Below are positions 22,291-34,584 of a stretch of 64,000 nt of DNA, in pieces. The stretch spans positions 104,323,066 through 104,387,065 of the forward strand of contig OZ018321.1 of NCBI GenBank assembly GCA_963969495.1. The letters are read 5' to 3'. This DNA is from Ceratothoa steindachneri (lineage: Eukaryota > Arthropoda > Malacostraca > Isopoda > Cymothoidae). Under the pieces are notes generated by a model. The model made no database searches and was not told the DNA's origin. It saw only the letters and a list, made by a program, of their open reading frames with translations. Each line of letters opens with the position of its first letter. Positions within the stretch are counted from its first letter, which is position 1. Position numbers and translations under genes: made by a program.

Positions 22291-22430
22291 TTAAAAGGCT
22301 ATTTTTTGGCAAACCAAACGATTAAAAAATGAATACCGTAACAAGGGATAACAAAGAACCAAGGATTAAAGGATTCTAACGGGACACAGGGGAAGACTGG
22401 TTTGCCAAAAAATAGCCTTTTAACCGCATA
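22284..22430. mobile_element. MITE with 33-bp perfect terminal inverted repeats
   Basis: Arms 22284-22316 and 22398-22430 are perfect reverse complements (GCGGTTAAAAGGCTATTTTT begins the inner 30 bp). The 81-bp interior holds a core at 22331-22396 that recurs in reverse orientation at 25193-25258 with one substitution and one indel. The element lies between two (TA)n tracts. No protein coding. Confidence 0.85.
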
Positions 22431-22456
22431 ATTAATTGCGTTACTGCAATTATTTT

Positions 22457-22459
<3 letters not shown>

Positions 22460-22501
<42 letters not shown>

Positions 22502-22511
22502 TATATATATT
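22460..22511. repeat. (TA)n microsatellite, interrupted
   Basis: About 25 TA units with a short AATTAT interruption, ending just before the Tc1 element. Confidence 0.95.
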
Positions 22512-22532
22512 GAGGGCAATAAATATCCGATA

Positions 22533-23934
22533 CATGGTCAAAGTTTATTTAACATAGATACACAGCAACAAAGTAATCGAAAATTGAATATCATATGTAT
22601 TTTGTACGTTGAATACAAATTTGGCATTAGAATACACAAATATTAAAGCATTGATATTATATCGACAAAAGTGTTAGATTATCCCCTCAAAAGGTGTCCA
22701 ACACACCCACAAAATTAGTTTTAAATTGATAATAAATAGTTCTCGAGCATTCCAGAGTGGTTTACATGACAGGAATGCTGTCGAACTTTCTAGAAAAATA
22801 ATCTACTTTGCCCACGTGAAACAGCGGACCTCAGTCAGTGTCTAATATGGCGATGACTACACAATTGCTAAAAGGAGCAGAGAAATAATTGTTCAGTTAC
22901 ATAACAGTAGTTTTGGCTATAGAAAATTTCATCTATGCTAAAAATACCAATCTCAACCGTTGGTGACACGATTCGCCGGTTTACGCCATATCAGTCCACT
23001 GCAAGTCTACCACGTTTAGGGCGTCCATCTAAAATTTCAAACCTTGCGGCTAAACATATAGTCCGTAAAGTCAAGAAGAATCCTCGAGTGACTCGATCTG
23101 AACTTCAGAAAGATTTGGAAGCAGCCGGGACAAATGTATGCAAAAATACAATTATAGCAGTTCTTAGGGACGAGGGATTCTATTCTTGCACACCAAGAAA
23201 GACACCTTTGTTAAAACCAAATCATGTCAGAATTGGTCTGAATTTTGCCAAGGAACATTTAGTGAAGCCTGCAAGTTTTGGGGACGCTGTACTATGGTTT
23301 GACGAGACGAAGATTGAGTTATTTGGGCGGAATAGTGTTAGTCACGTTTTGGGGTAGAAAAACTCAGCGCATGATCCTAAAAATACAATTCCAACAGTGA
23401 AGTTTGGAGGAGGCAGCATAATGGTATGGAACTGCTTCTCCTCTGCAGGTCCTGGAAGACTCCAGATTATTGAAGGGAAAATGAATGCTCAGATGTGTTG
23501 CAGGACTTTGGATGATAATCCCTTACAGTCTGCAGACGACTTGAAGTTGCCAAGAGGATGGACATTACAGCAGGACACCAATCCAAAACATACAGCTAAG
23601 GGCACTGCAGCGTGGTTTAAGCAGAAGAAAATAAAGGTTATGGGATGGCCGTCAGTTGCCAGACCTAAATCTTATCGAGAACCTGTAGCGAGAATTTAAA
23701 CTGAGGATTCAGAATAGGGACCCAAGAAATCTAACAGATTTAAAAAGAATATGCCAAGAGAACGGGCCAAGATACCTACAAATATTTATAATAACTTTAT
23801 AAGTAGATATCCCAAACGGTTGGAAGCAGTACTAGCGACGAAAGGTCATATCACCAAATACAATCTGGTTTCCATAGATGTATTTTCGATTACTTTGCTG
23901 TTCTGTAACTATGGTAAATAAACTTTTGACCATG
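22533..23934 (+). mobile_element. Tc1 element, complete ends, dead transposase
   Basis: 1402-bp element flanked by TA dinucleotides (22531-22532 and 23935-23936). Terminal inverted repeats run about 55 bp: the left end starts CATGGTCAAAGTTTATTTAA and the right end is its complement with a few changes, both ending in a shared CAAAGTAATCGAAAA block. Length and TA duplication fit a full-length Tc1-superfamily transposon, mobilised by cut-and-paste transposition into TA. Confidence 0.92.
22880..23850 (+). pseudogene. Tc1 transposase (DD34E), frameshifted
   Basis: Broken transposase inside the Tc1 element. EIIVQLHNSSFGYRKF (about 22884-22930) is the first HTH helix; a frame change then leads to STVGDTIRRF and the GRPSKIS linker of the second paired-like HTH. 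First catalytic Asp: LWFDETKIELFG (about 23295). A stop at about 23355 separates this from GGGSIMVWNCFS. Second Asp: LQQDTNPKHTA (about 23570). The third residue, Glu, occurs in a shifted frame as PDLNLIENL (about 23665) followed by a stop. With the shift allowed for, the Asp-to-Glu spacing is 34 residues, i.e. DD34E. The C terminus continues as REFKLRIQNRDPRNL. All three catalytic residues survive but two frameshifts and several stops inactivate it. Confidence 0.9.
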
Positions 23935-23969
23935 TATTGGATATATATTGCACACACTATATACGAGTA

Positions 23970-23973
<4 letters not shown>

Positions 23974-24034
<61 letters not shown>
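23974..24034. repeat. (TA)n microsatellite
   Basis: About 30 TA units just right of the Tc1 element. Confidence 0.97.
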
Positions 24035-24037
<3 letters not shown>

Positions 24038-24129
24038 CTGATATATATTTATATATAAATTTCTCACTCTTTCATAGTCACGATTACCCTTGCGAAGCGT
24101 ACCTTAAAAGCTTGTTTATTCTGAAGAGT

Positions 24130-24447
<318 letters not shown>

Positions 24448-24563
24448 AAGGGAACGATATATGATCAATGACGTCCATGTCAATGCGGTTAATTAAGGGT
24501 AGTATTAAAAATTGTTTAATCCTCATCCCTTTTCAGGGGCACAACCCATACGACTAAGAAACC

Positions 24564-24570
<7 letters not shown>

Positions 24571-24597
<27 letters not shown>
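24571..24597. repeat. (TA)n microsatellite
   Basis: About 13 TA units. Confidence 0.95.
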
Positions 24598-24599
<2 letters not shown>

Positions 24600-24601
<2 letters not shown>

Positions 24602-26940
24602 TTATAATTATTAAACCCAAAATTTACTAGGGAAATATTTTTTATTTAGCCAAAGAGATAACAACTAACCAACTGTTACTTTTTTCAGCTCACCCGATCA
24701 ATAATACTTGACCTTTGCGATTCTTGTACCTATTTATTTCTTTTACCCGTCGATAAATGACTCCACTCTATTTTATTCTGTTGTTTGTGCAAGTTGGACT
24801 TCATGACACACTATAGCAATAGATGCTCAATGGCATTCAGGTAAGGTGGCATTAAGGTACCATGACGTGGTCTCTTTCCACTAACAGCTACTATCGTAAC
24901 AAGTGAAGCCTTCCTGTTAAATATTCACCCTCTAGATACTATTATGAATAAATTGCATCGGCTATTTTTAGTTAGAAGATGAAACTAATTCACCAGCGAA
25001 GGAGTTTTCAGTTAGTAGTAAAATAAAGATGAGCAGAGGTATAGAGAAAAGATAACGATGATTAAGAAAATAAATAATAATGTTTAGTCTCATATGAGGT
25101 TCTACGGGGAATATATATAATATTACAAACTGGAGTAACGAAATCAACCACCCAATATTTAAATAAAAAATGGAGATGGCACGATTATTAATCTTCCCTG
25201 TGTCCCGTTAAAATCCTTTAATCCTTGGTTCTTTGTTATCCCTTGTTACGGTATTCATCTTTAACTGGAGTTATTCGAAATTTTGGGGACCTCAAGTTAG
25301 AAATCAGCTATGCCACCATTTCAGAAGAGGTTGAACAGACTCTATTATCTGATATTTCGAAACCCCAATGAGTGAAATTTAAAAATAATAAATGCTAAAA
25401 ATTGAAACTTATGCAGTCAACTGCAGCTACATATTCATCATGAACTATTTGTTGTGGCTATAAAAATTAGCATATTTGATCTTAAAGAGGTCGAGAACAT
25501 TTTTTTCCGAGTCACCCTTTCTTTATGGCAGATGAGTTTTGTAGGTTAAAATAGTCAAGATTAGCTAAACTAATTTAATACTATCGAAGCCAACCTAAAT
25601 AAACCTAAGAAACTCATCTTTCTTGAAAAAATGCAATTCTAAAAACGCCTAGGGAGGACATAGGAAATGTGAGGAAAACCATTTAGAAACTTAGAGAGGG
25701 AAAGAAAATTTAGTTCCCTACTCAGTGATTAGAGACGATCTTTTCCTTTTGGCGAAGGAAATTTTTTAACCAAATTTTACTGTTAATACTTTTTGGAAGG
25801 TGAATAATAGCATATCTAATATTCTGTTTTGAAAGAAATCAATTTAAATGCCGATTTAAAAAAAAAATCGACTAGCCTATTCTGTGAACGAACTATTTAT
25901 ATTGCACACGACAGAAACTACAGAAAAAAATGGGTCATTCCAAGTCAGCTAAATCCTTTAATATTTTTATAAATATATCCTTTTGTTTATTACGCTACAG
26001 TTAAATAAATTCACATAAGTAGATGTCTACCATCTCATGATGTGTACCACAGTCTCTTATTCCTGTGTTTCATATGTGACCTGCTTACAATACATTTGGT
26101 ATGGGCACCAGTGCTAGGAGCGACAAAGTTTTCTGAATGATTCGCTTTTATGCAAATAATTTTAACCTCCTAGTTTGCTCTGTCTTTGTAGGCTTTTCAC
26201 TTGTCACTAAGGATAGTAGTCATTGTGTAGATGTCGCCTATCATGCAGGGTAACGTTGTTTTTACATCTCTTCTAGTGACGGTATACAAGAATACTTCTT
26301 TGATCTCTCTGTATGCTCTAGCGAATACTCATTGTACTTGAAGCATTAATCCCTGCCATACTTACCCTTACTGTAGCAGGTTTCATCTACTTCTACATAT
26401 GTAAAGAGTGAAGACGCAGTCCATAGCTAAAACAGAGATGATTACCTAAGGTTAGGTTGGTTAGGTTATGTAGACTTATGTAACTCTCTTAAAAAAAACA
26501 TTATGCAACAAAGTTCAACTTTTTCTTGTTTTTTTCCACTTGTTCGTAACGAAATTAAATAAAAGAGCGTCAATTTTCATGCCGAAAGTTTGCTTTTCTA
26601 GTTAAAGCACTGAATTTCATAATTTTCCCATTTAGAAAATAATACTAGTGTATTATTATTAATTTAAGGAAAAATTACAAATATCTAAAAGGATTGTAGG
26701 CTATATTTTTTGAAAGCATGATAGAAAAGTGTATATCATATTTATAGAGAGAAACCTTCCCAAATATTCTAGGTTTAATAGAAATTTATAGAATTCATTA
26801 GAATTTTATGGAGTTTCAAGAATGTTCTAAAACTTGCCAGAACACACCCCTGGAAACTTTTAGAACTTTCTAGAATATTAATTCGAAGAGATTTATAAAG
26901 GGATTCACATATATGCTATCATTTCAGCTCTAGCTACCAT
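24600..26940. other. AT-rich unassigned sequence
   Basis: Nothing coding was recognised apart from the MITE-core copy at 25193-25258 and a small TTAGG-like cluster at 26452-26475. Confidence 0.45.
25193..25258 (-). repeat. Second copy of the MITE core
   Basis: 66 bp, starting CTTCCCTGTGTCCCGTTAAA and ending TTACGGTATTC, matches the interior of the 22.28-kb MITE in reverse complement, but without its 33-bp inverted repeats. The core may therefore be mobile or conserved independently of those ends. Confidence 0.85.
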
Positions 26941-27136
26941 AGTGAACATATCAGAAGTGAAATGGAATCAAGCGGCTGCAATCATTCTCCAGAAGAATTC
27001 TCTTATATTTATGGACAGTCCATCAAAACAAGATCTTATAAGCTTACAAAGAATACTTTGGTATGCTAATTGGGGACCAAGACAAACCCTGGGCACCTAG
27101 GTTGGCTTGTGAACAATTCAAAAAATGTTTGGAAGG

Positions 27137-27248
27137 TAAGAAAATAGCTTTTAGTAAAGATTCAAATATTAAATGTCACTAGTATTTAAGCAATTATGTT
27201 TTTTTTGTAAGACAAAAGTGTAATAGGGTATATCTTTTACTTTTACAG
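27137..27248 (+). other. Probable spliceosomal intron within copy A
   Basis: GTAAGA donor after TTGGAAG and a pyrimidine-rich TTTTACTTTTACAG acceptor bound 112 bp. Joining the sides keeps the reading frame across the position where the family reads CLEGWERG. This suggests the locus descends from a spliced genomic gene rather than from a processed retrocopy. Confidence 0.65.
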
Positions 27249-27899
27249 GATGGGAAAGAGGGGAAAGAAAAGCCATGAGCTTTGCCAATCCTAGGATGTG
27301 GCGTGACCCCATTGACCACTTAAGAAACTGCTACTTCTATATGGTGAACTCTTCCAAACTTCGAAGTGGAAAAAATGCACTTGCTATTTCCTATCCTGAG
27401 CTTCCATCCTCTATTGCACCAATACTACACAGTGCTGATCTTGCTGTATCTACCCCTTCAGAAAGGAATAAGACACTCTGAAAAGAAAGTAACAAATGAG
27501 AACTTGAGAAAATCAGAGATATGGCTTTAAGAGGAATCCATACTACGAGTATCTAAAACCTAAAGACCTCAATAACAATGTCAATGATATGGGCTTGTCG
27601 CAGTCAACTGCAAAGTTTTTATTTTAAAGGCTCAAATAGTGGGATTTGATGGATGAAAGTTTGGAAGTGACAAGCCAAAGGAAACGTCATAAACGTTTCT
27701 CAATTCTTTACTTATCAAGATGGGCTATACTACTGCAGTGATGTCGCTGGTCTGTTTGATGCAATTGGAATTACATGTAATCTAGACGAGTGGAGGATCT
27801 TCATTGCTAGCTTCTCAAGAAGCATTAAATAGGTACTTCTAAATAATTGGAATACGCTTCCATTCGTTTCCCTCGATCATTCACTATCTCTCAAGAGGA

Positions 27900-28300
27900 T
27901 TACATGAGTTACATAGAGTTACGTAGATGAACAGGCCACAACAGACCTTGTGGTTCAAACTAGGTTGCCTGAGATAAAAGATAATGAGAAACATAGTACT
28001 CCTTTCATTCGAGAGATGTTACAATGGAAGTAACTACCTTAAGAAACCGTTCCGTCCATTGCAATGGAAGTACCTTTATTTTTATCCTAAATTCTAACTA
28101 TATACAATACTTCGTATAAGGCATAGGATAATAAAGATGAAGTCTCCCCACCCGTTTCCGGGCTTGGAATAGGGAAAATATATACCTGGTAGTGTTAGAA
28201 AATAGACGCAACCATGAAGTTTTAACAGGAGAGCAGGAACACATTAATATATACAAAACAATAAAAAAAAATATGACTTATCTTAATAATCTTATATTAG
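27900..28300. other. Interruption in copy A
   Basis: About 400 bp without family motifs between the KRIT-like end of one segment and the next. It could be an intron, an insertion or decayed coding sequence; AT-rich, nothing recognised. Confidence 0.4.
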
Positions 28301-28859
28301 AACATGCTCTTTTTTGTCAAGCTCCTGCTACTAGCCCTGAATCATAAGATGTTTTGCCGGGAATTTATTAGAGATATCAAAAGGTTAGCATTTTTGATGA
28401 GTCACCACGGAGGTTTTAAAAACTTTCCATGTCATCTTTGTCTTTGGAATAGTATAAATACCAAAGCATATTACTACAAGAAGCAATGGCCACAGCGGAT
28501 TGATTTCTCTGTTAGAGGGCAAAATGACAAGCATGAGCAATTGATAAAGCCTATGATGTGTTGTTTTTTTTTGGGGGGGGGCAACCACAAGGCTGACAAT
28601 TATGCGAACTGGCTGCAAACTTAGTGAAAAGCTATGACCAAATGGGCTGCAGGATGTCCCTGAAGGTACATATCCTTGATGCCCATCTTCACAAGTTCAA
28701 AGAGAATATTCGAGCATATTCAGAGGAGCAAGGGGAGCGCTTTCATCAACATATACTAATGAAGTATATAATGAAAACATGATGGGAAACTACATATGGG
28801 GGCTTGTACTCGAAAGTGATTTTCATTGTAAATGGAAATTGAGGAAAACTGTTCACTTC

Positions 28860-31800
28860 TAACTTTTTTTACCTATTTTATATATTTCTTGTGGAAGTTT
28901 CAATAAAATTATAAAAATTTAACTCTGTGTTTAGCCCTACTATGGCTGAAAAAAACAACTTATTTTGCCTATTTTTAGTAAATATATCATCATACATTTC
29001 ACAAAAGCAAAATTTAAAACAAATGATAGCTATTTCCTATATTTTTGCAATAAATGGATTTGTAAAATAACACCTACTGTCCAAGAACAAAAACTTGTGC
29101 TACATTATGTAATTATTGAATTCAACTGTTGTAGTGTAAGATATCTTAAGCTCTTTCTATAAGTATTTCATACTTCTATATTCTTGTGAGCAGCAGGAAA
29201 TGAATATTATAATTGTTCTTAGGGAAATATTACTTCCTTCTAGACACGTGTTTTTTTGTTTTTTACATATAACTTCATGTTGCGCATCTTTTAATGGTAG
29301 CTCCAGATTACAGACTTTTTATTCGCATTTCCTGTTTTTTTTATTACTTAATTTCTTCTTTGAGATTATGTTAAACCCTTGAAAAATGTTCACTCCATTT
29401 TTTTCTTATATAATACTAGTAAAGATATCTGGCGTTATCCGGGCATACAGAATTATCTTGAACAAATTAAATTCTATGCGTGAGTTTAATTACGCAATTA
29501 AAAGTTGGAAGGTATAAGAATGTAAGGTTTATTTTAATTTTGAGTAATGTAGTAGTGTATCATGAAAGATTAACAGAGAACGATTTTCACATTACAGTAG
29601 TGCGGCAGGGCGAGCAAGCGGGTGGGTGGGCAGGCAAACATGAGTACTTGGGTGGCAGCCACAGACTTTAAAGCGCGCCTCAAGCATATGGGTGCGAATT
29701 TTAACTAAATATCTAAATTATTCGAGTCTCGGGCATGCTGATAATATTTACTATTACGTTTTTCTAAACATTGCAGTCGCATAATAAGTCTGGCAAACTT
29801 TAATTTTCACATGAACAATGTTGATGTTTTAAAAAAACTCATATCCACGATTACTTTTCCAAAAAAACATAGAAAGGGTAAAAATTCGAACCTAACCTAA
29901 AAACTAGGTGGCGCCACTTTTACCAAATATGAGTAGCCTATGTTACTCTCCGGGTCAAGTTACCCCCAATAGTGACCTTTGTTCGCCTTTAAGGTCGCCG
30001 CTCTAAGTAGCCTTCAATAGCGGGCATATAAATATACATACAAACAGACTTTCGGAAATACATATTAGATTCACATAAATCCACAGTAAATTATAATTAA
30101 CGTTCAGGATTTAGTTGTATTTCCAGTAAAAATAATGAAACGCGCGTATGGATGAACATATTGAGTTGCCATAATTATTCTACAGAATTTTGCGATAATT
30201 TAATATCTATAAACAAATAATTAATAATAGTAAAATCCTGACTAATATAAATGAATAAATTATTAAATAATAATACTATATTATTGTAATTATATATTTT
30301 GAATTTTCGGTGTGCGATGTGTAAAAAGGTCATTCGCAGGGTAAACTATTCCGCATTTAATTTCCTTTAGTCCGATTTGCTAAAAAGATTACACTTGTAT
30401 TTACAACACAGAAAAGTATTAGTGATGAAATTTGGTTAATAAAAACCTGCTACCATATGGAATAGATCCATTAGTAAAAATCCTTTTAGTAACCCCAAAC
30501 CTCCAAGTAACTCTTGAAGTGTTTCGAAATGTTGATGTATTTTTTATTGTATTATAACTTATATATTTATATTAGACCATCACACTATTAGATGTTTTTT
30601 CTTGATTATATTTTATACGTCTCTTCTCGTGTTCATTCGTCTCTTTTTTCTCATATCACCACCACCACTCAGTGTTGTTTTAATCCATTTACTCGGTTGG
30701 ATTCTTCAAGCCTCCACATCTACAGGTATCCCTTTAACGATCGAATCGGCTTTTCATCAAAGCCACCTTACGTTAACCATCACCAGATGCATCTAAGTTC
30801 GTAGTTTGGAATCGTTCTGTAATCGTTTACGAATTTGTTCTTGGTCGCGCGGAAATGTAAGTTCCCAGAACCCCCAAATTGGAGTATTGCATCTTTTTAC
30901 ACCCTGCTTAATCTTTGATCACCTCATACACTCCATCAAACTTGATCAGTCTCGATGCCAAAATATTTGAATCCATTCGTCAGTTCGGTCCATTTTACCA
31001 GCTACCCTCTCTACCTATACTTGACCAGGACTGCTTTTTTCCAGCTTAATGATACGCGAGGTACCTTGTCAGACTCATTTATACCTGTTCATTTTCGACC
31101 CAACCGGATCCATTCCTGAATGCGGCCAATTTCATTCAATAAAGTCCAGCTCCACTCCCGGCGCAGAGCACCTCAAGTACTGTCCCAGGTTTCCCGTAAT
31201 ACAGTAAGTACATTCCTTAGAGCTCCCCTTTTGTATATCTAACTCTTTCACTTAAATTTCTTCTAAAACATCGTTAGTTTGAATCATTTCAAATAAATAC
31301 CCATTAAAATATTATTTTGTTTACTTGATTTTGATTTTTTTAGTTTATTTGATTGACTCTTACTCAGTGTGGTTGATCCCTCAATCGATTGAAAAGTACT
31401 ACATCCACGGCTCTGACTTCTCTGCTTCCACTTCTCTAGAAATTATGAGGCAGTCGTTCCCAACCTTAACGCTCAGTGACTTGCTCTTCACTACTTATTG
31501 GTTTGGTTATGGTTGCGTCTCTTCGCAAATTTACTTTTGATTAAGAGGAGCCTCGTCCGTTATGTTTGTATTAGCTTGTTTCTCTGTCCCTCAGCTCGTC
31601 GAACTGTTTGCTGTCCAATGTGTTGCTGAATTATCTGGTGTTCATGCTGTTCTTTGTTGGGGTAGTCTTAAAGCCTGCAGGAATCTCAATGAGTTTGGGA
31701 AGAGTTTAAGCAGTTAGCCTGTCTCTAATAATCTTTACTGCAAGTCCTCATCCGCCCAACTAAAACCCAAGGAAAGCAAAACTTGAGACAAGATGGCGCC

Positions 31801-32234
31801 CTTAATATCACGTGAATATACTGGTAGTCGAACCTGATCTTTTGTCGGTTACTTTTGTAAATAAACAGCTTTGTCCAGTGCCAAGATTTTCTTTTTTTAT
31901 TCTATCAGGGACATTGTTTTGAAGGCGAGAATTAAGGCATCTATTTTAAGGAAGTTTTGAAGAGGGAGGGAGATTAGCATTCTTGGATAGAGATATATGC
32001 AAGTTTATTACAAACTGTTTATTTAGACGGAGTGAATTGGTAGGGAGAGAAAAATGAAAAAGAAACCAGCCGCTACGAAAGGGGTAATCACAGATTTCGT
32101 TATTCTCAAATATCCCGGAACATAGGGATACATTTCAACGCCTCCAGCAACCGGTTCGCCTAAAAGAGTAGGGGCCTTTAAAATGCAAATTTGAAACCTA
32201 TATTGGGTAAAAATTGTCACTGATAGTCATTAAA

Positions 32235-32235
<1 letters not shown>
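28860..32235. other. Unassigned AT-rich sequence
   Basis: No supported coding region in 3.4 kb. Open frames such as 30592-30804, 31325-31540 and 32023-32220 (minus) lack recognisable motifs. Slightly GC-richer DNA at 30.9-31.2 kb has no exon signature that I can defend. Confidence 0.4.

Positions 32236-32238
<3 letters not shown>

Positions 32239-32294
<56 letters not shown>
32239..32294. repeat. (GA)n microsatellite
   Basis: About 28 GA units; poly-(RE)/(LS) frames on both strands are artefacts of it. Confidence 0.97.
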
Positions 32295-32295
<1 letters not shown>

Positions 32296-32299
32296 AGAC

Positions 32300-33040
32300 T
32301 TTTAGTCCTTTTCTCATGAAACGAGCTAGGAAAAAAGAATTGACCTTACACGAAGCATTAAGGAGAGAAAAAAACTCAGAATTTCTAGGGAAAAAATAAA
32401 TTGGCGTCTCTATTATTGAGTTAAGGAAGAAGAAGAGCGGGGGAAATGTGACAGGTAGACAGTCCAAAAGACAGGTGATACTCTAGGATATTCGAGACGA
32501 TCTCTCGCGATCGGTGCTTGATTGAGAAAATAACAGCGACGGCTCATGGATCCCTTTACGAATAGGCGAATGATCTGGTCCTCAGAGCGCCCAGAAGTTG
32601 ACTCAATCGTTCGGTCTTTGTCCCTTTATCGGCTGGCCCTTATTATTTCACTCTATCTCGTTGTAGAAGAGGCCAGAAGAGAGTTGAGTGACGTTTTAAT
32701 CACTAACGGGTCAAGTAAGGCCACTTGATTTTGTGAGTTGTTGTTGGGAATTTCTGTCATCTTGCACATCCACGCTATGTAAACGACCATTCTTCTCCTA
32801 TCGAGAGAGTGACTTCAGACTCCTAAGGATGTCTGGATTGGTTGATCTTACTAAACCTATACATTAAATAGGAGCTCGAAAACGAGGGTAATAATGTCCG
32901 TGAATACCCACAAAATATCCTATACCCGGGGAAAACCCTTTAAACGTGTTTAATTGGTTAGTTTAGAACAGCGGCCGACTGGGTACTGATTCAACATCGG
33001 TGGAGGTGAGAAATAGCGTGACGTCGCAGTCTTTCTATCT
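32300..33040. other. Unassigned sequence
   Basis: Nothing recognised; the open frame at 32546-32728 is unsupported. Confidence 0.35.
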
Positions 33041-33159
<119 letters not shown>

Positions 33160-33835
33160 CCCCCCCCGCTCTCCACGTATCACAAATCGAGTCGAGCGTG
33201 CACGTATCAATACTGCTATTTTCCATTTATTTACACGTAACTTTTTCAGACCCTTTCGTTCGGTTTGCTTCGCTGTAGCAGGATGAACGAATTCTAAAGA
33301 ACAATATGTGTGACCACGATCTTTTCGACAGATGTTTTGAATTCTACTGTGCATCCACTTGGGGGCCAGATGGTGCCCTGTTGCGCACACGAACCCTGCT
33401 CACCTAACCTATTTAAATAGACTGGTTGCAATTTGTATACGTATATTTTAACGTTGAAAATTTAGTCATAATATTATCACGAAAAACGAAAAAGTAAGTA
33501 AATATGGTGGATGGGGGTAATTAACTCCCTTTTGATGATTTCGATCCTGGGATCTGTTTATTTTCTTAGGTGTTTTCTTCTTCTTCTCCAAAATTCATCT
33601 ATTCTTGGATCAAGCAAGAAAACTGAGGACCGAAATATGGATATTTCTTGTTGTCCTTTTTTGGATTCGAGTATTTGCTTCGAATTTTAATGACTGACGA
33701 CAATTTACACCGATAATAAGTAAACAGAATTGTTTTACCCACGATGTGTTCTTACAAAAGTAACTATAACTATTCCGATCTACTATTTACTACATTTATA
33801 GTACTAGTGATTTTCATTTAAGTCTCGGTGCAGTG
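33160..33835. other. Possible SINE body and unassigned sequence
   Basis: On the minus strand the segment upstream of the microsatellite (33,400 to 33,170) carries CATCCTGCTACAGCGAAGC, weakly similar to GACCCCCGCCACAATCAATC in the corresponding place beside the 34.5-kb tract. This suggests a shared retroposon 3' body. The remainder is unassigned. Confidence 0.3.
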
Positions 33836-34012
33836 CTTAAAGAAGGAAAGGCTATCTGGCCGTTACGTCTGGCGATCACATTACCAAAATGTCGATCGAC
33901 CGCTGACGAGGTAAGCCGACCGCTTTCTTCACAATGGGACCGATTGCAAAAGGTTCCTAATGTGCCCAATAATGATCTCGATACAATAGAAGACATTGAT
34001 GGCCTTTTTAAC

Positions 34013-34016
<4 letters not shown>
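33836..34016. other. Unassigned sequence left of (TA)n
   Basis: The open frame at 33833-34108 (plus) owes its second half to the (TA)n. The first half (starting MLKEGKAIWPLRLAI) has no recognised relatives. Confidence 0.3.

Positions 34017-34092
<76 letters not shown>
34017..34092. repeat. (TA)n tract, tail of minus-strand SINE
   Basis: About 38 TA units contiguous with the 3' end of the SINE on its right. Confidence 0.95.
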
Positions 34093-34095
<3 letters not shown>

Positions 34096-34345
34096 TGCAA
34101 GAGAATGATGAAATAAATCCAACTTCACCGCATGAAAGAGAAAACGGAATCATTTTTCTTCGGAAATAGTTATTTCTTACTTCGAAAAAATTTGAGCTGG
34201 GGTGGGATTCGAATTGTGCACATTGTCGTGCAAAGTCGACAGCGACGGCTGCATTGTTTAATTGAAATTGCAGCTTCTTTATAGCTTTAACTATAATTTC
34301 AATAGATGATTCTATGCGAGGAAAATTATTCGGAAGAGGCATGAC
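34093..34345 (-). mobile_element. tRNA-derived SINE (same family as 24.13 kb)
   Basis: On the minus strand: TTCCTCGCATAG near the 5' end, a B-box-like CACAATTCGAATCCCACCC at about 34215, then GAAATAACTATTTCCGAAG and CCGTTTTCTCTTT, and then the (TA)n tail. The order and the TTTCCGAAGAAAAAT block match the plus-strand copy at 24.13-24.30 kb. The 5' part is more diverged and longer than in that copy. Confidence 0.65.
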
Positions 34346-34490
34346 TTTATTGGCGCTTTCCTACCAGTCTTCCTTTCACAGCAGATTGGATAAAGGTTAA
34401 TGTTTTCTAGGTGTGCATCTAGTGTGTCCTTAAATTTATATAGCCATATTTTACTAAATAAACTTTTGGCTCCTATACAGTTGTTTCACT

Positions 34491-34494
<4 letters not shown>

Positions 34495-34566
<72 letters not shown>

Positions 34567-34584
34567 AAGAGAGAGAGAGAGAGA
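34495..34584. repeat. Compound (TA)n(GA)n microsatellite
   Basis: About 70 bp of TA followed by (GA)9; on the minus strand this is (CT)n(TA)n. Confidence 0.97.

Larger units (their letters stand above)
26945..28850 (+). pseudogene. Decayed member of an uncharacterised multicopy gene family (copy A)
   Basis: A broken gene homologous to copy B at 59.2-60.2 kb. Segments in order: SYIYGQSIKTRSYKLT (26995; Cys-to-Tyr relative to CYICG in copy B); GDQDKPWAPRLACEQF (27078); after an intron, GWERGERKAMSFANPRMWRD and then HLRNCYFYMV (27249-27340). Next come YPELPSSIAPILHSADL (27400) and a glutamine-rich helix, then FFTYQDGLYYCSDVAGLF (27700). After an interruption at about 27900-28300 come CHLCLWNS (28435) and KKQWPQRIDFSVRGQN (28480). 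Last are NHKADNYANWL (28590), MGCRMSLKVHILDAHL (28647) and EQGERFHQH (28725). The GDQDKPW, CHLCLW and ERFHQ motifs characterise the family. I recall similar uncharacterised proteins, often in many copies, from arthropod and cnidarian genome annotations; function unknown, possibly transposon-derived. Stops and frameshifts make this a pseudogene. Confidence 0.7.

Noticed and set aside
32198..32467. Open frames with poly-(LS) or poly-(RE) near 32.2, 33.1 and 40.4 kb
   Set aside because: Translation of (GA)n/(CT)n microsatellites.
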